From NCBI GenBank assembly GCA_016717165.1, contig JADKGA010000002.1, positions 186,001 through 250,000 on the forward strand: DNA of 64,000 nucleotides, in the 5' to 3' direction. Source of the stretch: Candidatus Lutibacillus vidarii. GTDB lineage: Bacteria; Actinomycetota; Actinomycetes; Actinomycetales; Dermatophilaceae. The position numbers and the translations under genes are program-made. Within the stretch, counting starts at the first letter, position 1. Each line of letters begins with the position of its first letter. The notes under the pieces are model-generated. The model was not told the DNA's origin, ran no database searches, and worked only from the letters and a program-made list of their open reading frames with translations. Positions 55,437 to 63,585 of the stretch are shown piece by piece.

Positions 55437-57653
55437 GTGGCGAAGAAGAAGCCCAGTCCGACGTCCCCAGGTCCAGTCGACGCACCCGACGAGGCGACGC
55501 CGCCAGCCAGCCCGGCGGCCACGGTGTCAGCGAGCGCGGGGGCCAGGTCGTCAGCAGCGCGCAAGGCACCGACGCCTGGGGCCGGCGCGACAACGACGGC
55601 GGCGCCGGCTCCCGATGCGGACCCCACCGGAGGGATCCCGGACGACGGTGCGGGCGAGCCCGACGACGAGGAGCCCTCGGTCCTCCAGCGCCGCCCTGCC
55701 ATCGAGTACCAGAGCGTCCCGAAGAACGACCTCTTCCTCGTCAAGGCCTTCCTTGCCGCGACCCCCGGTCTGAAGACCTTGCAGAGCTACCGTCGTCCCT
55801 GGCTGCGGGCTGACCTGCTCGCCGGGGTTGCCGTGGCGGCATACATGGTTCCGCAGTGCATGGCCTACTCCGCGATGGTGGGCGTACCCGCGGTCGTCGG
55901 TTTGTGGACCGCGCTGGCCGCCCTGCTCGCCTATGCCTTCATGGGGGGGTCGCGGCTGCTCTCGGTCGGGCCGGAGTCCACCGTGGCGCTGATGGCCGGG
56001 ACTGCCATCGGCCCGATGTCCAATGGCGACCCGCAGCGGGCCATCGCGCTCGGCGCGGCGCTCAGCCTCATCGTCGCGATGTGGTGTTTCGTCGCTCGGC
56101 TGGCCCGGCTCGGGGTGATCGCCGAGCTGCTGAGCCAGCCGCTGCTCATCGGCTACCTCCTCGGCGCTGCCGTCCTCATGGTGGTGGGCCAGCTCGGCAA
56201 GTTCACCGGCACCAAGGTCGAGGGCGAGAGCATCGTTCTGCAGATCCAGTCGTTCATCCACGTCGTCGGCCAGGCGCACCTCAACACGGTGCTCGTCGGT
56301 CTGGCGACGCTCGTGGTGATCTTCGGGATCCACTTCGTCCGGCACAACTGGCCCGCGCCCCTCATTGCCGTGACCCTGGCGACCATCGCGGCGACTGTGC
56401 TCCAGCTCAAGGACTTCGGCGTCAAGGTGGTAGGAGCGGTCCCCACCGGACTGCCCTTCCCGGCCATGCCTGCGGTGTCCTGGTCGGACGTGCAGTCGCT
56501 GCTCGTGGCGGGCATCGGCGTTGCCATCGTCGCCTATGGTGACAACACCTTGGTCGCCAGGGCCTTCCCGGCACCTTTGGACGAGGGCGAGGACCGCTCG
56601 GTCAACACCATCGACCCGCAGCAGGAGCTCGTCGCTCTCGGCGGCTCGCACGTGCTGGCGGGCCTTTTCGGGGGCTACCCCGTGTCCTCCTCCGGATCCC
56701 GGACTGCGCTCGCCGTCGCCTCGGGCGCGCGAACCCAGGTGTACTCCCTCGCTGCGGCGGCCTGCGTCGTCATCGTCCTCTTCATTGCCGGGCCGCTCGT
56801 CGCCAACTTGCCGGCGACCTCGCTCGCCGCCGTCGTCATCTACGCGGCGACCAAGCTAGTCAAGATCGGCGAGCTGAAACGGCTGGCGAAGTTCCGTCGT
56901 CGCGAGCTCCTCCTCGCCGCCGCCGCGACCCTGGGCACGATGTTCTTCGGCATCCTTGCCGGCGTCGGCATCGCGATCGCCCTCAGCGTTCTTGAGATGG
57001 CCCAGCGCCTCGCCCGTCCCAACGACGGCGTCCTGGGCCGGGTCCCCGGCGTCCCAGGCATGCACGATGTCGCGGACTATGCCAACGCCGAGACTCTCCC
57101 CGGTCTGGTCGTCTTCCGGTACGACGCCCCGCTCTTCTTCGCCAATGTCGGAGATCTCCAGCGCCGGGCACTGCGCGTGGTGGACCAGGAGAATGCCGCC
57201 TTCCCGGACACTCCTACGCGCTGGTTCGTCCTCAACGTCGAGGCCAATGTCGAGGTGGACATCACCGCGGCCGACGGTCTTCGGGAGCTCCATGCCGACC
57301 TCGCCGGGCGCGGGGTCCGGCTCGGGTTGGCTCGGGTGAAGCACACGTTGTTCCTCGCGCTGAGCCGAGCCGGGCTCACCGACCTCATCGGGACGGACAT
57401 GCTCTTCCCGACGTTGCCTGTGGCCGAAGAGGCCTATCTGGAGTGGGCGGCGGCCAACCCCGCCCCGAAACCGAGGGCCATCGAGGCGGGTCCGACCCCG
57501 GCTCCTGCGCCCACGTGGCTACCGGCCGAGGAGCACCCAGCGGGGAACGGCCACCACGGGGACCACGCCGGGCATGCGAGCGCGCCGACACGAACGCAGC
57601 GGGTGGTTGTCCATCAGCCGACCTCGGTCATCGACCCCGAGCACCGGGACTGA
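55437..57653 (+). CDS. SulP-family anion transporter with STAS domain
   Basis: A 738-residue membrane protein. The first 85 residues are Pro/Ala/Thr/Asp-rich and likely disordered. Then the SulP core: LLAGVAVAAYMVPQCMAYS, GSRLLSVGPESTVALMAG, GGYPVSSSGSRTALA and a dozen or so membrane helices, followed by a C-terminal STAS domain (VVFRYDAPLFFANVGDLQRRAL) at about 540-660, and a disordered tail. It carries sulfate, bicarbonate or related anions; which one cannot be told. Monocistronic; convergent with the nuoD gene. Confidence 0.9.
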   Translation: MAKKKPSPTSPGPVDAPDEATPPASPAATVSASAGARSSAARKAPTPGAGATTTAAPAPDADPTGGIPDDGAGEPDDEEPSVLQRRPAIEYQSVPKNDLFLVKAFLAATPGLKTLQSYRRPWLRADLLAGVAVAAYMVPQCMAYSAMVGVPAVVGLWTALAALLAYAFMGGSRLLSVGPESTVALMAGTAIGPMSNGDPQRAIALGAALSLIVAMWCFVARLARLGVIAELLSQPLLIGYLLGAAVLMVVGQLGKFTGTKVEGESIVLQIQSFIHVVGQAHLNTVLVGLATLVVIFGIHFVRHNWPAPLIAVTLATIAATVLQLKDFGVKVVGAVPTGLPFPAMPAVSWSDVQSLLVAGIGVAIVAYGDNTLVARAFPAPLDEGEDRSVNTIDPQQELVALGGSHVLAGLFGGYPVSSSGSRTALAVASGARTQVYSLAAAACVVIVLFIAGPLVANLPATSLAAVVIYAATKLVKIGELKRLAKFRRRELLLAAAATLGTMFFGILAGVGIAIALSVLEMAQRLARPNDGVLGRVPGVPGMHDVADYANAETLPGLVVFRYDAPLFFANVGDLQRRALRVVDQENAAFPDTPTRWFVLNVEANVEVDITAADGLRELHADLAGRGVRLGLARVKHTLFLALSRAGLTDLIGTDMLFPTLPVAEEAYLEWAAANPAPKPRAIEAGPTPAPAPTWLPAEEHPAGNGHHGDHAGHASAPTRTQRVVVHQPTSVIDPEHRD

Positions 57654-57696
57654 CTCCGGGTCGCACCGGGACTGACGGCCGGGTCCTCGGCGAGCG

Positions 57697-58869
57697 CTAC
57701 TTGTCGACGTCCCCGACGACGAAGAACATCGACCCGAGGATCGAGACCATGTCGGAGAGCAGCTGACCTGGCAGCATCTCGGAGAGCACCTGGACGTTGC
57801 CGAAGGAGGCCGAGCGCAGCTTGAGTCGCCACGGGGTCTTGTCGCCCAGCGACGCGAGGTAGTAGCCGTTGAAGCCCAGCGGGTTCTCGGTCGCGAAGTA
57901 GGACTCACCCTCGGGCACCTTGAGCACCTTGGGCAGCCGCTGGTTGACCGGCCCTCTCGGCAGCGCTGCGAGCCGCTGCACGCACGCGTGGGCGACGTCG
58001 AGGCTCACCTTGGTCTGCTCGAGGAGGACCTCGAGGCGCGCCATACCGTCGCCCTCCTGCCGGGTGACCACCTTGCCCGGTCCGCCGGGGACGAACAGCT
58101 CGCCATACGAGAGGTATGGCGCATCCCGGCGCAGGTCCACGTCGACGCCGCTCGCGCGGGCGATCGGGCCGGAGACGCCGTACGCCTTGATGAGGTCCTG
58201 GGAGAGGACGCCGACCCCGCGGGTGCGGGCGAGCAGGATCGGGTTGCCGAGCATCAGGTCGTCGATGTCCTTCATCCGCGGCTTGATCGTCTCGATGACC
58301 CGCTCGCACCGTCCCGTCCAGCCGGCGGGGAGATCGGCGCGAAGTCCGCCGACCCGGTTGAACATGTAGTGCAGCCGGCCGCCGGAGAGCTCCTCGAGGA
58401 CCGTCTGGATGTCCTCGCGCTCGCGGAAGGCGAAGAACATCGGGGTGATCGCGCCGAGCTCGAGCGCATAGGAGCCGAGGAACATCAGGTGGCTGAGCAC
58501 CCGCTGGAGCTCGGTGACCAGAGTGCGGGTCCAGGTGGCGCGCTCGGGCACCTCCATGCCGAGCATCGCCTCCACGGCGAGGACGACGCCGACCTCGTTG
58601 GCGAAGGCCGACAGCCAGTCGTGCCGGTTGGCCAGGACGAGGATCTGCCGGTAGTCGCGCACCTCGAAGAGCTTCTCGGCGCCCCGGTGCATGTAGCCGA
58701 TGACCGGTTCGGCGGAGACGATCCGCTCGCCGTCGAGGACGATGCGCAGCCGGAGCACCCCGTGGGTGGCCGGGTGCTGGGGGCCGATGTTCAAGGTCAT
58801 GTCCGCGGTCGCAAGACCTGCGGCACCGACTCCGACAGTGAGCTCGCGCTGGGAGGCCGTGACGGTCAT
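57697..58869 (-). CDS. nuoD: NADH-quinone oxidoreductase subunit D (stand-alone nuoD)
   Basis: A 390-residue 49-kDa-subunit homologue. The family motifs are intact: NIGPQHPATHGVLRL (28-41), GYMHRGAEKLFE (59-70), NRHDWLSAFANE, the ALELGAITPMFFAFREREDI stretch and the C-terminal ending VSILGSMFFVVGDVDK. This subunit helps form the quinone site of complex I. No other nuo genes are beside it, so it is outside a standard nuo operon, and other copies may exist. Its ATG overlaps the stop of the upstream methyltransferase gene by 4 nt. It has no strong ribosome-binding site of its own. Confidence 0.93.
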   Translation of the reverse strand: MTVTASQRELTVGVGAAGLATADMTLNIGPQHPATHGVLRLRIVLDGERIVSAEPVIGYMHRGAEKLFEVRDYRQILVLANRHDWLSAFANEVGVVLAVEAMLGMEVPERATWTRTLVTELQRVLSHLMFLGSYALELGAITPMFFAFREREDIQTVLEELSGGRLHYMFNRVGGLRADLPAGWTGRCERVIETIKPRMKDIDDLMLGNPILLARTRGVGVLSQDLIKAYGVSGPIARASGVDVDLRRDAPYLSYGELFVPGGPGKVVTRQEGDGMARLEVLLEQTKVSLDVAHACVQRLAALPRGPVNQRLPKVLKVPEGESYFATENPLGFNGYYLASLGDKTPWRLKLRSASFGNVQVLSEMLPGQLLSDMVSILGSMFFVVGDVDK

Positions 58870-59840
58870 GCCCCCGAGTCTGCCGTATGTTGCCCGGCTC
58901 GCGGCACCCGACGAAGGGCCCAAAGAAAGCCGCCATAGCCGGAGGGGTCCATGAGGGTCGTGGCATGGCTCGCCTCGGCGAGTCCCCGCAGGTATGCCGA
59001 TGGGTCGGTCGACGCCTGCGCCAGCGGTGGCGTGGCGCCTCGAAGCCCCAGGGAGCGCAGCGCGTCACGCTGGGTGTGCAGCTCGTCATGGCTGAGGGAG
59101 TCCATGGCCACGTGGGCGGTGAGATCGCACGAGCCGTCCGGGACGGGTGCGACCTGGCCGCCGTCGGCGTAGCCGGTGAGGGTGCCCCCGCCCGGCCGGT
59201 CTGCGGCGACATGACCGTAGTCGACGGCGAGGGCGCAGCCGTTGCTCAAACGATCGACGAGCCGGGACCACGCGAGATCCCGGGCCAGCCCGACCTCGAC
59301 GCGCTCGCCCGGGGTGCCGGCCGGCCAATGGGCCAGCGCCCAGCTCAGCTCGGGCCCGACGAGCGGGTCGCCCAGCCGCTCCTGACCGGAGGCCGGGTCG
59401 ACGAGCACCTGCCGCAGCGTCCCACTGTCGTCGACCTCGGCGATCTCGCACGGGACGACGTCGAGCCACTCGTGGGCGATGACGAGCGTGTCGTTCAGTC
59501 CGGCCAGCTCGTCCGGGAGCTCGGCGCCGCCGGGGGAGCGGAGCCAGGTGATCGAGTCGTCCACGTCGCTCGGCCGGTCCACGACATCGAGCCCGGTGAG
59601 CGGCATACCTGCGTCGAGGCTGCGCAGGGCGGTGAGCAGCTCGCCGCGGCCGGCCCCGACGTCGACGATGGCCTGGGCACCCTCCCGCTCCGCGAGCGTG
59701 AGCAGCGCACGGGCCAGCACCACCCCCGTCGGTGGGTGAGTCGCCGTGGCGAAGTGTCCGGCCGGTCCGATGCCACGGTAGAAGCCGGCCCGCCCGTACA
59801 AGGCCTGCTGCCAGGCGACCGGCCAGGGGAGGAGGCTCAC
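58866..59840 (-). CDS. MidA/NDUFAF7-family SAM-dependent methyltransferase
   Basis: A 324-residue protein of the COG1565 family. The start VSLLPWPVAWQQALYGRAGFYR and HFATATHPPTGVVLA lead into motif I IVDVGAGRGELL and the conserved VIAHEWLDVVPCEI, then ALAVDYGH. Human NDUFAF7 dimethylates Arg 85 of NDUFS2, the human NuoD homologue (established). Here the methyltransferase gene overlaps nuoD by 4 nt on the same strand, which makes the same enzyme-substrate pairing likely. The GTG at 59840 is fixed by a TAGGCT -10 element 7 nt upstream. Confidence 0.87.
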   Translation of the reverse strand: MSLLPWPVAWQQALYGRAGFYRGIGPAGHFATATHPPTGVVLARALLTLAEREGAQAIVDVGAGRGELLTALRSLDAGMPLTGLDVVDRPSDVDDSITWLRSPGGAELPDELAGLNDTLVIAHEWLDVVPCEIAEVDDSGTLRQVLVDPASGQERLGDPLVGPELSWALAHWPAGTPGERVEVGLARDLAWSRLVDRLSNGCALAVDYGHVAADRPGGGTLTGYADGGQVAPVPDGSCDLTAHVAMDSLSHDELHTQRDALRSLGLRGATPPLAQASTDPSAYLRGLAEASHATTLMDPSGYGGFLWALRRVPRAGQHTADSGA

Positions 59841-59847
59841 ACGCGGC

Positions 59848-59853
59848 AGCCTA
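59848..59853 (-). promoter_or_regulatory. -10 element (TAGGCT) of the methyltransferase-nuoD operon, leaderless
   Basis: TAGGCT on the minus strand ends 7 nt before the GTG at 59840. Confidence 0.55.
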
Positions 59854-59987
59854 CAAACCTGCGGGCGCTCCGGTGGACGGCGACCGTGCGACCGGGTCAA
59901 GGGCAGGCGGATTCCTCGGCGATGGCCCGGGCAACCCAACGCCAGGCCCAGGGTCCAGCGGCGGACCGAGCAGCCCGCCCGGCTCGA

Positions 59988-59993
59988 TACCCT
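59988..59993 (+). promoter_or_regulatory. -10 element (TACCCT) of lysS, leaderless
   Basis: TACCCT ends 7 nt before the GTG at 60001. No ribosome-binding site is present. Confidence 0.55.
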
Positions 59994-60000
59994 TGACCGT

Positions 60001-61506
60001 GTGACCGAGAGCCCCACGCCCCCCGCCCCCACCGAGCCCGACCTGCCCGAGCAGATGCGGGTCCGGCGGGACAAGCGGGCGGCGATGATCGCCCAGGGGC
60101 TGGCGCCATACCCGGTCGCGGTCGACCGCACGCACACCCTCGGCGAGGTCCGCGCGGGCTGGTCCCACCTCGAGGTCGGCGCGGAGACTGAGGACGTCGT
60201 CACCGTCGCCGGCCGGGTGATGTTCGTCAGGAACACCGGCAAGCTGTGCTTCGCCACCCTCCAGGAGGGCGTCGGGACCCGACTGCAGGTCATGCTCTCG
60301 CTCGGCGAGGTCGGCGAGGACGCCCTGGCGTCGTGGAAGTCCCTCGTCGACCTCGGTGACCACGTCGCGGTGACCGGGCGCGTGGTGAGCAGCCGCCGCG
60401 GCGAGCTCTCGGTCCTGGCGACCTCGTGGGTGATGGCCAGCAAGGCGCTGCGTCCGCTCCCCACGCTGCACAAGGACCTGTCCGAGGAGACCCGCGTCAG
60501 GCAGCGGTATGCCGACCTCGTCGTCCGCCAGGAGGCTCGCGACATGGTCCGGCTCCGGGCCGCCGTGACCGGGGCGATCCGCCGCGAGCTCGACCGGCAG
60601 GGCTTTGTCGAGGTGGAGAGCTCAGTGCTCCAGCTCGTCCATGGCGGGGCCAATGCTCGGCCGTTCCGCACCCACATGAACGCCTTCGACATCGAGATGA
60701 CCCTGCGCATCGCGTTGGAGCTCAGCCTCAAGAAGGCCGTGGTCGGGGGCGTCGACAAGGTGTACGAGCTCGGCCGGATCTTCCGGAACGAGGGCTCGGA
60801 CTCCACCCACAGCCCCGAGTTCACGATGCTCGAGGTCTACCAGGCATATGGCGACCAGACCTCGATCGCCGCCGTGATCCGGGACTGCTATCTCGCCGCA
60901 GCGGACGCCGTGGGGACCCGCCAGTTCAGCACCCCGATGGGGGTCGTCGACCTCGACGGCCCGTGGCGCTGGCTGCGGGTCTATGACGCGCTCACCGAGG
61001 CCGTGGGCGAACCGGTCTCCATCGAGACGCCGCTGGAGCGGTGGCGCGAGCTCGCGGTGGCGCACGACGTCTCGATCGACGACGGGTGGGGGGCCGAGAA
61101 GGTCGCTCTGGAGATCCTCAGTGAGCTCGTCGAGCCGCACCTGCTCCAGCCGACCTTCCTCTGCGACTTCCCGGCCTCGGCCCAACCGCTCGCCCGCCGC
61201 CATCGCAGCGAGCCAGGCCTGATCGAGGCATGGGACCTCATCATCGCCGGGGTCGAGCGCGGCACCGGCTTCTCCGAGCTCATCGACCCGGTGGTCCAGC
61301 GGGAGATCCTCACCGCCCAGTCCCTGCTCGCCGCCGGTGGTGACCTGGAGGCGATGCAGCTCGACGAGGACTTCCTTCGCGCCCTCGAGTATGGCGCCCC
61401 GCCGATGGGCGGGCTCGGCCTGGGTATCGACCGCCTCGTCATGCTTTTCACCGGCGCCAACATCCGGGAGACGATCCTGTTTCCGCTGCTCAAGCCCGAG
61501 GAGTGA
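60001..61506 (+). CDS. lysS: Lysyl-tRNA synthetase, class II
   Basis: A 501-residue enzyme that charges tRNA-Lys. An OB-fold anticodon-binding domain (VAGRVMFVRNTGKLCFATLQ) comes first, then class II motifs: motif 2 FRNEGSDSTHSPEFTMLEVY and motif 3 GLGLGIDRLVML. It lacks an N-terminal membrane domain, so it is not the LysX type. The GTG start is predicted leaderless. The next gene begins 2 nt after the stop. Confidence 0.95.
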   Translation: MTESPTPPAPTEPDLPEQMRVRRDKRAAMIAQGLAPYPVAVDRTHTLGEVRAGWSHLEVGAETEDVVTVAGRVMFVRNTGKLCFATLQEGVGTRLQVMLSLGEVGEDALASWKSLVDLGDHVAVTGRVVSSRRGELSVLATSWVMASKALRPLPTLHKDLSEETRVRQRYADLVVRQEARDMVRLRAAVTGAIRRELDRQGFVEVESSVLQLVHGGANARPFRTHMNAFDIEMTLRIALELSLKKAVVGGVDKVYELGRIFRNEGSDSTHSPEFTMLEVYQAYGDQTSIAAVIRDCYLAAADAVGTRQFSTPMGVVDLDGPWRWLRVYDALTEAVGEPVSIETPLERWRELAVAHDVSIDDGWGAEKVALEILSELVEPHLLQPTFLCDFPASAQPLARRHRSEPGLIEAWDLIIAGVERGTGFSELIDPVVQREILTAQSLLAAGGDLEAMQLDEDFLRALEYGAPPMGGLGLGIDRLVMLFTGANIRETILFPLLKPEE

Positions 61507-61507
61507 C

Positions 61508-61858
61508 ATGGGTAGGTTCTTCGAAACCGCAATGCCTTACGTCGCAGCGCTGCTCCCGACGATCGGTGTCGCTTTTCTTTTCTACTACGTCATGAAGTAC
61601 ATCCTCGAGGGTGACCGCCGCGAGCGGCTTGCTCAGGCCCGCTGGGAGCGCGCCGAGCACAGCGGGTCGACCGCAGCAGTGCCCGAGGCGCCCGAAGGGC
61701 GCGAGGCCGCAGAGGGCGGGGCCGCGAGCGAGGCGCGCGTGAGCCCCGGGCCCGCGAGCGAGGCGCACGTGAGCCCCGGGCCCGCGAGCGAGGTGCACGT
61801 GAGCCCCGGGGCCGCTGGCGAGAGCACGACGACACCTCCCTCAGGCTCGGCGGAATAG
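61508..61858 (+). CDS. Small membrane protein with Ala/Ser/Pro/Glu repeats
   Basis: A 116-residue protein of unknown function. One N-terminal membrane segment (MPYVAALLPTIGVAFLFYYVM) is followed by a charged region (DRRERLAQARWERAEH). The tail is low complexity and holds three copies of a ten-residue unit, ASEAHVSPGP with small changes, encoded by the 30-bp repeats. It begins 2 nt after lysS, so it is cotranscribed. Relatives with the same N-terminal segment follow lysS in other actinobacteria, from memory. Confidence 0.7.
   Translation: MGRFFETAMPYVAALLPTIGVAFLFYYVMKYILEGDRRERLAQARWERAEHSGSTAAVPEAPEGREAAEGGAASEARVSPGPASEAHVSPGPASEVHVSPGAAGESTTTPPSGSAE
61721..61810 (+). repeat. Three tandem 30-bp repeats in the small membrane protein gene
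   Basis: Units 61721-61750, 61751-61780 and 61781-61810 share the sequence CGCGAGCGAGG and GTGAGCCCCGGG with a few base changes. Since the unit is a multiple of three, it can vary in copy number without frameshift. Confidence 0.85.
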
Positions 61859-62169
61859 CGCCCCGCTGCACCGAAGGGCACCCGGGGACACACCGGGCGC
61901 GACGCCCCCGGAGCCGGGCCCGCGCGGGCGACCCGTTTTCAGGCCGTTGACCTGCACCGATACATTCCACGGTTTGTCGACACCATTGATGGAAACTTAA
62001 TTCGCTGCGGGATTCCATGATCCGCCGTCAGCGTGTGTACGATGTCACACATCTTCTCCTGGGAGATAGCAGGTGTGGCGGTCGGCAGGGGGTTCGACAG
62101 GGGATAGCCGCCATACCGCTGAAGAACGTTTCATCATCAATCACCACTGACAGTGCAGGAGCACATTTT
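61859..62169. other. A+T-rich upstream region of lsr2
   Basis: A 311-nt gap. The segment from about 61935 to 62165 is markedly richer in A+T than neighbouring DNA, which is where Lsr2 itself tends to bind. It contains TTGACC (61947), TACATT (61961), a TGGAA/TTCCA pair near 61990-62017, and TACGAT (62038-62043), the best -10 candidate. No coding frame is evident. Confidence 0.5.
62038..62043 (+). promoter_or_regulatory. Candidate -10 element (TACGAT) of lsr2
   Basis: TACGAT would give a transcription start near 62050 and a leader of about 120 nt. A GTGTG/CACAC inverted repeat spans 62033-62050 around it, which may be an operator. Confidence 0.35.
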
Positions 62170-62493
62170 ATGGCTCAGCGAATCCAGGTCGTCCTCGAGG
62201 ACGACATCGACGGTTCGGTCGCCTCCGAGACCGTTCACTTCGCTCTCGACGGCGTCACGTACGAGATCGACCTTTCCGAAGAGAACGCCACCAGCCTGCG
62301 GGACGCCTTCGCTCCGTGGGTCGGCGGCGCGCGGCGCTCCGGTGGCCGCAAGACGGTCTCCCGTCGGAGCTCCGGCCCGGCCAAGGCGAATGTCTCCGAC
62401 GTCCGCACCTGGGCCCGCGACAACGGGTACACGGTCAACGAGCGCGGTCGCATCCCCGCCTCGATCCAGGAAGCCTACGACCGGGCGCACTGA
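62170..62493 (+). CDS. lsr2: Lsr2 nucleoid-associated protein
   Basis: A 107-residue H-NS-like xenogeneic silencer. MAQRIQVVLEDDIDG starts the N-terminal oligomerisation domain, the linker is Arg/Ser/Gly-rich, and the C-terminal AT-hook-like RGR is at 92-94 in NERGRIPASIQEAYDRAH. CAGGAGCAC precedes the ATG with a good spacing. It coats A+T-rich DNA and silences acquired genes. The upstream A+T-rich region suggests autoregulation. Confidence 0.95.
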   Translation: MAQRIQVVLEDDIDGSVASETVHFALDGVTYEIDLSEENATSLRDAFAPWVGGARRSGGRKTVSRRSSGPAKANVSDVRTWARDNGYTVNERGRIPASIQEAYDRAH

Positions 62494-62508
62494 CTCGAGC
62501 GGTCGGGA

Positions 62509-62536
62509 GGACGGCGCGCGCGTCAGCGCGCCGTCC
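62509..62536 (+). terminator. Terminator of lsr2 (first hairpin)
   Basis: Arms GGACGGCGCGC and GCGCGCCGTCC around GCGTCA, 15 nt after the stop codon. Confidence 0.75.
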
Positions 62537-62545
62537 GCCCGGACC

Positions 62546-62584
62546 AGGTGAGGGGCGGGTCCACCATGGGCCCGCCCCTCACCT
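62546..62584. terminator. Second hairpin between lsr2 and the LigD-Pol gene
   Basis: Perfect 14-bp arms AGGTGAGGGGCGGG and its complement around an 11-nt loop. Together with the first hairpin it separates two convergent genes, so it may act in both directions. Confidence 0.75.
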
Positions 62585-62619
62585 GTGCTGCACCACCTCA
62601 CGCGTTGGCGGCATCGCGG

Positions 62620-63585
62620 TCATGAGGGGGCTGGCCCGGCTGGCCCGGCTGGCCCGTCCGCGGGGCGCAGACCAGCCGCCAGGTCGCCGAGGCGGTCGAA
62701 ACGGGCCAGCGCGTCGTCGAGCATCAGCTGGTCCAGGGCGCCGTCCGTGGCCGCGCCGGCCTCGACCTCGTCCCACGTCCGCGGGGCAGCGACCCAGGGC
62801 AGCTCCCGCCCGCGCAGGCTGTACGGGCTGATCGTGGTCTTGGCCGCGGTGTTCTGGCTCCAGTCGAGGAGCACCTTCCCGGGCCGCAGCGACTTGGTCA
62901 TCTTCCACACGACGAGGTCCGGATGGGCCGCGGTGAGGTCCTGGGCCAGCTGCTGGGCGACGGCACGGATGTCGTCGCTGGAGTGGACGCCGGGGAGGGC
63001 GGCATACAGCTGCATGCCCTTGGACCCTGAGGTGACCGGGACGAGGACCAGACCGATCGCGCTGAGCCGTTCCCGGACGAGCAGGGCGACGCGGGAGCAC
63101 TCGCGCAGGCCGGCGCCAGGGCCCGGGTCGAGGTCGATGACCATCCGATCGGGGTTGCGCGGCTCACCCTCGGCGTCGAGGCGCCACTGCGGGACGTGCA
63201 GCTCGAGCGAGCCGAGGTTGGCCAGATAGGCCAGGGCGGCCCGGTCGGGGACGAGCGGAAAGGTCACCGTGTCGTGGCCGACGGCCTCGGGGGAGCTCCG
63301 CCGCGACCCGGTCGAGGAGACCACCTGCCGGGGCAGCCAGCCCGGGGCCCCGGAGGGCAGGTTCTTCTCGAAGAAGCTGATGCCGCCGACGCCCTCCGGC
63401 CACCGGACCCGGGTGACCGGTCGGCCGGCGAGGAGCGGCAGGAGCAGGTCGGCGACCCGCATGTAGTAGTTGAGGACCTCCCCTTTGGTGGTCTCGGTCG
63501 CCGGGTAGAGCACCTTGTCGAGGTTGCTCAAGGCCAGGGTGCGACCGGCTACGTCGACCCGCACCGTCGTCGCCGGGTCAGCCAT
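62620..63585 (-). CDS. ligD: LigD-type polymerase/primase domain protein (stand-alone)
   Basis: A 321-residue AEP-family polymerase of bacterial non-homologous end joining. Motif I VIDLDPGPG has the catalytic Asp pair, the SGSKGMQLY motif and VLLDWSQN (third Asp) follow, and GRPVTRVRWPEGV and FFEKNLP are the N-terminal LigD-Pol signatures. In mycobacteria this domain is fused to ligase and nuclease; here it stands alone, just after a separate ligase gene with a small overlap. The ATG at 63585 fits the family start; a GTG at 63594 is also in frame. The name ligD is for the domain only. Confidence 0.88.
   Translation of the reverse strand: MADPATTVRVDVAGRTLALSNLDKVLYPATETTKGEVLNYYMRVADLLLPLLAGRPVTRVRWPEGVGGISFFEKNLPSGAPGWLPRQVVSSTGSRRSSPEAVGHDTVTFPLVPDRAALAYLANLGSLELHVPQWRLDAEGEPRNPDRMVIDLDPGPGAGLRECSRVALLVRERLSAIGLVLVPVTSGSKGMQLYAALPGVHSSDDIRAVAQQLAQDLTAAHPDLVVWKMTKSLRPGKVLLDWSQNTAAKTTISPYSLRGRELPWVAAPRTWDEVEAGAATDGALDQLMLDDALARFDRLGDLAAGLRPADGPAGPAGPAPS

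Noticed and set aside
57697..58869. A complete complex I operon
   Set aside because: Only nuoD is present; flanking genes are SulP and a methyltransferase.
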